Of a DNA stretch of 9,535 bases, positions 6,818-9,535 are shown piece after piece. Origin of the DNA: Planctomycetes bacterium GWF2_50_10 (GTDB lineage: Bacteria; Planctomycetota; Phycisphaerae; Sedimentisphaerales; GWF2-50-10); contig MHYB01000084.1 in NCBI GenBank assembly GCA_001824635.1, positions 16,446-25,980 of the forward strand, given 5' to 3'. Position 1 is the stretch's first letter; each line of letters opens with the position of its first letter. The notes under the pieces were generated by a model. The model was given only the letters and a program-made list of their open reading frames with translations. It searched no databases and was not told where the DNA came from. The position numbers and the translations under genes were made by a program.

Positions 6818-9319
6818 ATGTTTAGAGGTTTGCTTGGGGTTTTAGTTTTGGTATTTGCGGCGGCAACGGGATCGGCGAAGCAGATTTGCCCAATTACGCC
6901 TGAGCCGAAAGAATTCAAGGTGGCGGGGCCTGAGTATACATTCTCGGCCGAGGATAGCGCGATCGTTATCGGGAATAACAAGAGCGAGGTGGATGAGTAC
7001 GCAGCGGGGCGGCTTCAGGATATGATCGTGAAAAGGTTTGGGGTGAAGCTGGAGGTGGCAAGCGAAAATCAAGCCGACAAATATGCAAATCTCATACTGC
7101 TTGGTGAGACGACGACCAATTCAATGCTGGCCGATGCGTGTAAGGCCAAGGGAATCAAGCTGGACGGGGAAACGCCGGGATTTGACGGATACATAATTGA
7201 TAGCGTGAAAATCGGCCAAAAGAACGCGGTTATAATCGGCGGCTCAAACGCCAGAGGCGTAACATACGGGCAGGCATCCTTTTTTCAGATGCTGGTTAAA
7301 AGCGGGGATGGGCTGCGGTTTAAGGGTGTTTCGATCAGGGACTGGCCTACGCTGAAATGGCGGGGCAGAAACTGCGCCAAACAAGTTGATGCGGCGGCTT
7401 ATGATTCTTATGTGCAGGCCCGGATAAATTTCGTAGATACGCTTTATCCGATGGTGGGAATACATGATCCGAATTTCACTATCGATCATCCCAGGGTGAT
7501 CAAAAACCTGGCCCAGGCGCATAAGCGAGGGTTGTATGTTTATGCTGTTGTTAACTGCGCTGTCGAACCGGCACTGTTTGATAAGGTAATCAATGCGTAT
7601 GATGAACTCCTGGCGATGGGAGTTGACGGGATGTGGATCTCGTTTGACGACGCGGGCGAGGGGATCGATGCGACTGTGCTGACTCAACGGATATTGAAGC
7701 TGGCCAAAGAGCGGGGGCTTTCTTATCACGATGTCGTGATGACGCCGCCAGCTGGGTCGTATCATAATATTGAGACGCAGTGGAACAAAACAATGGCCGG
7801 CAACGACGGGTTTGATGAGATGACCTGGTTTTTCACGCGAACGCCGTGCAAGTGCGATGTGGAGGCGGCCAGGCAGATAGGACTAAAAAGGACTTTGCCG
7901 GCGTGGTGGCATAACTGGCCCAGGGCCGCGGGCGGCATTCTTAATGGGCCATACGGTGTGAGTCTTTATGACAAGACTCCGTACTTTGAGGTGCAGCCGC
8001 TTGAGACGGGATGGCATATGCCGAGCTATCGCGAATTGAGCGATGCGGGGGCAAATACGGATATGGTCGTTATCTGCGCCGCTGGTGCGGAAGAATATGT
8101 AATGCCGGTATTGGGAATATGGGCATGGGAGCCGCAGCGGCATGACTTTAACAAGACTCGTGAGGCTATTTATAAATTTGTTTTCGGGCCTGGTCAGATC
8201 GAAGCAGCTAAAAAATTTGATGACGATTATGGCAAGCTTAAGCTTCTGTTTACAAAGCTGCGGTATAAGAGTAAGTCGCCGGCGATGTGGCCGCCGAAGC
8301 TTATCGACCCTAAGACGAGACCGGAGTGTGTTGAACTGGTCAGCAATATGGAGAGGGCACTTTGTAAACTTAAGGGCAATGCCGCGAAAGAATCGATGAT
8401 ATCAGCGGCGCGTCTGGATGTGGTGTATTTTGAGCCGATGAATGATGCGGTTGTGTACGGTAAAAAACTGTGCGGGATCGAATATCCCGAATATACGTTC
8501 AAAAATTTCAGTGATGAAATGAAGAAGCTCACAATTCGCAATAAAAAGCAGGCACAGATAAAGCTGGAGCAGGCTCGTGAGCAGGTGAACAAGCAGCTGG
8601 ATTTCATAAAGGCTGAACTTGGGAATCTTAAATATGTGGATGAGTATGCCGCATACTGGCAGGAACTGACGAGCGGTGTTGAATATTATGAAAAAATGAT
8701 CGAACGCGGCAAAAAGAAGAAGATCGCCGAGCGTGAGCGTAAAGAGCAGATGGCCCGTGCATTTCCGACGGTAGTTCGCGGAGACTACAAGGAGACTCTG
8801 GCAAAGCTGAATGAGGCGCCTAAGGCGAAAGTTCTGGCGCAGTTGCAGCCGGCTGATATAGCAGAAAATGTGCCGACCTGGCAAGGCGAAGGCTGGGCGG
8901 CGGGGCTTTATACGCAGGGCGGTGTGCAGGCATACGCGATCGCTTTTGATGGCACGAAGACTTGCAACAAAGGTGATTATATACAAGTTACAGCACGGCT
9001 CGTTGTGCCGAAGTTCAAAGGCAAGCTGCAGCTTCAGATATTCACGGCCCATAATACCAAAGGCGATATGAAAGCAGCTATCGGAGCCAGATCAAGCGTG
9101 CTGGCGCTGGGTAACAGGTGGGCGTGGCTGCAGGACAGTACGAACAGCCTGGCAGGTAATGAGTGGCTCACGCTTGAGGCGTTTGCCTCTGATGACGGCC
9201 CGATCAAGGCCGGCGAGGTGATCGACATAATGCTGCATGTGACAAATACGAAAACTGTGAATAATTTCGGCTCGGTATTCTTTGTTGGGCCGATCAGGCT
9301 GATCGAAGTTGAAGATTAA
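6818..9319 (+). CDS. secreted GH84-like glycoside hydrolase, paralog B
   Basis: 833 residues and colinear with the preceding gene, clearly a tandem duplicate. A signal peptide covers about 1-20, with likely cleavage after GSA. The mature protein starts with the same ICPITPEPK-type segment as paralog A. The GH20b-like domain ends in GGSNARGVTYG. The barrel starts at IRDWPTLKWRGR (173-184) and carries GVDGMWISFDD with the catalytic pair Asp277-Asp278, then TPPAGSY, WFFTRTPC, WWHNWP (363-368) and GIWAWEP. A charged helical region including a run of Lys/Glu/Arg (around 625-650) and a beta-rich C-terminus follow. Like paralog A it has Ala (371) and a non-Asn residue (Met401) where GH84 enzymes bind the GlcNAc O4/O6. 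AGGAG (6808-6812) lies five bases before the ATG and the gap to paralog A is 17 bases, so the two are probably co-expressed. They may act on successive linkages or different ends of one glycan. Confidence 0.8.
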   Translation: MFRGLLGVLVLVFAAATGSAKQICPITPEPKEFKVAGPEYTFSAEDSAIVIGNNKSEVDEYAAGRLQDMIVKRFGVKLEVASENQADKYANLILLGETTTNSMLADACKAKGIKLDGETPGFDGYIIDSVKIGQKNAVIIGGSNARGVTYGQASFFQMLVKSGDGLRFKGVSIRDWPTLKWRGRNCAKQVDAAAYDSYVQARINFVDTLYPMVGIHDPNFTIDHPRVIKNLAQAHKRGLYVYAVVNCAVEPALFDKVINAYDELLAMGVDGMWISFDDAGEGIDATVLTQRILKLAKERGLSYHDVVMTPPAGSYHNIETQWNKTMAGNDGFDEMTWFFTRTPCKCDVEAARQIGLKRTLPAWWHNWPRAAGGILNGPYGVSLYDKTPYFEVQPLETGWHMPSYRELSDAGANTDMVVICAAGAEEYVMPVLGIWAWEPQRHDFNKTREAIYKFVFGPGQIEAAKKFDDDYGKLKLLFTKLRYKSKSPAMWPPKLIDPKTRPECVELVSNMERALCKLKGNAAKESMISAARLDVVYFEPMNDAVVYGKKLCGIEYPEYTFKNFSDEMKKLTIRNKKQAQIKLEQAREQVNKQLDFIKAELGNLKYVDEYAAYWQELTSGVEYYEKMIERGKKKKIAERERKEQMARAFPTVVRGDYKETLAKLNEAPKAKVLAQLQPADIAENVPTWQGEGWAAGLYTQGGVQAYAIAFDGTKTCNKGDYIQVTARLVVPKFKGKLQLQIFTAHNTKGDMKAAIGARSSVLALGNRWAWLQDSTNSLAGNEWLTLEAFASDDGPIKAGEVIDIMLHVTNTKTVNNFGSVFFVGPIRLIEVED

Positions 9320-9330
9320 GCGAGGCAATC

Positions 9331-9477
9331 ATGAGTGAGCAGAAAGTCCCGGTTACAAAACCTTCAATGCTGATGTTCGCGCCTTATAAAGCCACGATCA
9401 AAGGCTTTATTGTTGTGAGCATTGCTATAGCGGCATTGATGGCGGTTGTGCAGATATTTGTCTGGATGAAAATATAA
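9331..9477 (+). CDS. 48-residue single-pass membrane protein next to the symporter
   Basis: A short gene reading MSEQKVPVTKPSMLMF at the start, with a polar 25-residue N-terminus, one hydrophobic helix (about 26-45, FIVVSIAIAALMAVVQIFVW) and a lysine just before the C-terminus. GAGG (9322-9325) lies five bases before the ATG. Its stop overlaps the Shine-Dalgarno of the next gene, so the two are probably translationally linked. I do not recognise a named family. Small membrane proteins encoded directly before sodium:solute symporters are known in other bacteria, and this one may play that role by position. No catalytic motif is present. Confidence 0.75.
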   Translation: MSEQKVPVTKPSMLMFAPYKATIKGFIVVSIAIAALMAVVQIFVWMKI

Positions 9478-9486
9478 GGAACGACT

Positions 9487-9535
9487 ATGCAAGGTTTACC
9501 TGTAATTGACCTGGTTGTATTGATCGGGTATTTCA
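9487..9535 (+). CDS. start of a probable SSS-family sodium:solute symporter (partial, cut by window end)
   Basis: Sixteen codons are visible, reading MQGLPVIDLVVLIGYF. A short N-terminus followed by I-D-L-x-V-L-x-x-Y-F is typical of the first transmembrane helix of solute:sodium symporters, which import sugars and related solutes with Na+. AAGGA (9476-9480) lies six bases before the ATG. The gap to the small membrane protein is nine bases. Its place at the end of the glycosidase operon fits import of released sugar. With so few residues, another multi-pass transporter cannot be ruled out. Confidence 0.6.
   Translation, partial: MQGLPVIDLVVLIGYF

Overview
The window looks like a carbohydrate-utilisation locus from a free-living, glycan-degrading bacterium. 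A planctomycete of the Phycisphaerae/Sedimentisphaerales type fits best. This is an inference from gene content: a LacI-type regulator, long secreted glycosidases, a non-secreted GH38-type protein, a sodium:solute symporter start, and a possible PEP-CTERM-like tail at the left edge. No rRNA or other taxonomic marker is present.

Layout. Positions 1-24 may hold the last codons of a rightward gene, followed by a strong hairpin plus T-tract terminator (47-79). A leftward gene (121-2949) encodes a 942-residue GH38 alpha-mannosidase-like protein with no signal peptide. It is transcribed divergently from a rightward cluster: a LacI-family regulator (3219-4259), two tandem paralogous exported GH84-like glycosidases (4296-6800 and 6818-9319), a 48-residue single-helix membrane protein (9331-9477), and the first 16 codons of what looks like an SSS-family symporter (9487 to the window edge). 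Gaps in the rightward cluster are 9 to 36 bases, most genes have clear Shine-Dalgarno sequences, and no terminator is visible, so it is probably one operon.

Control. The 269-base divergent intergenic region holds two promoters facing outward. Each has a TATAGT -10 box followed six bases later by a LacI-type operator whose first half is TTGAAGCG, so the two -10/operator blocks are near-copies in inverted orientation. This suggests that the local LacI protein represses both the mannosidase-like gene and its own operon at the transcription start.

How the genes may work together (inference). The two exported GH84-like enzymes would trim an external glycan, the symporter and its small membrane partner would import the product, and the cytoplasmic GH38-like protein would process it. 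The main puzzle is enzymatic. The GH38-like protein lacks the nucleophile aspartate at the expected motif. Both GH84-like proteins keep the catalytic Asp-Asp pair but seem to have lost residues that bind GlcNAc in characterised GH84 enzymes. The locus may therefore act on a substrate other than the one the family names suggest.
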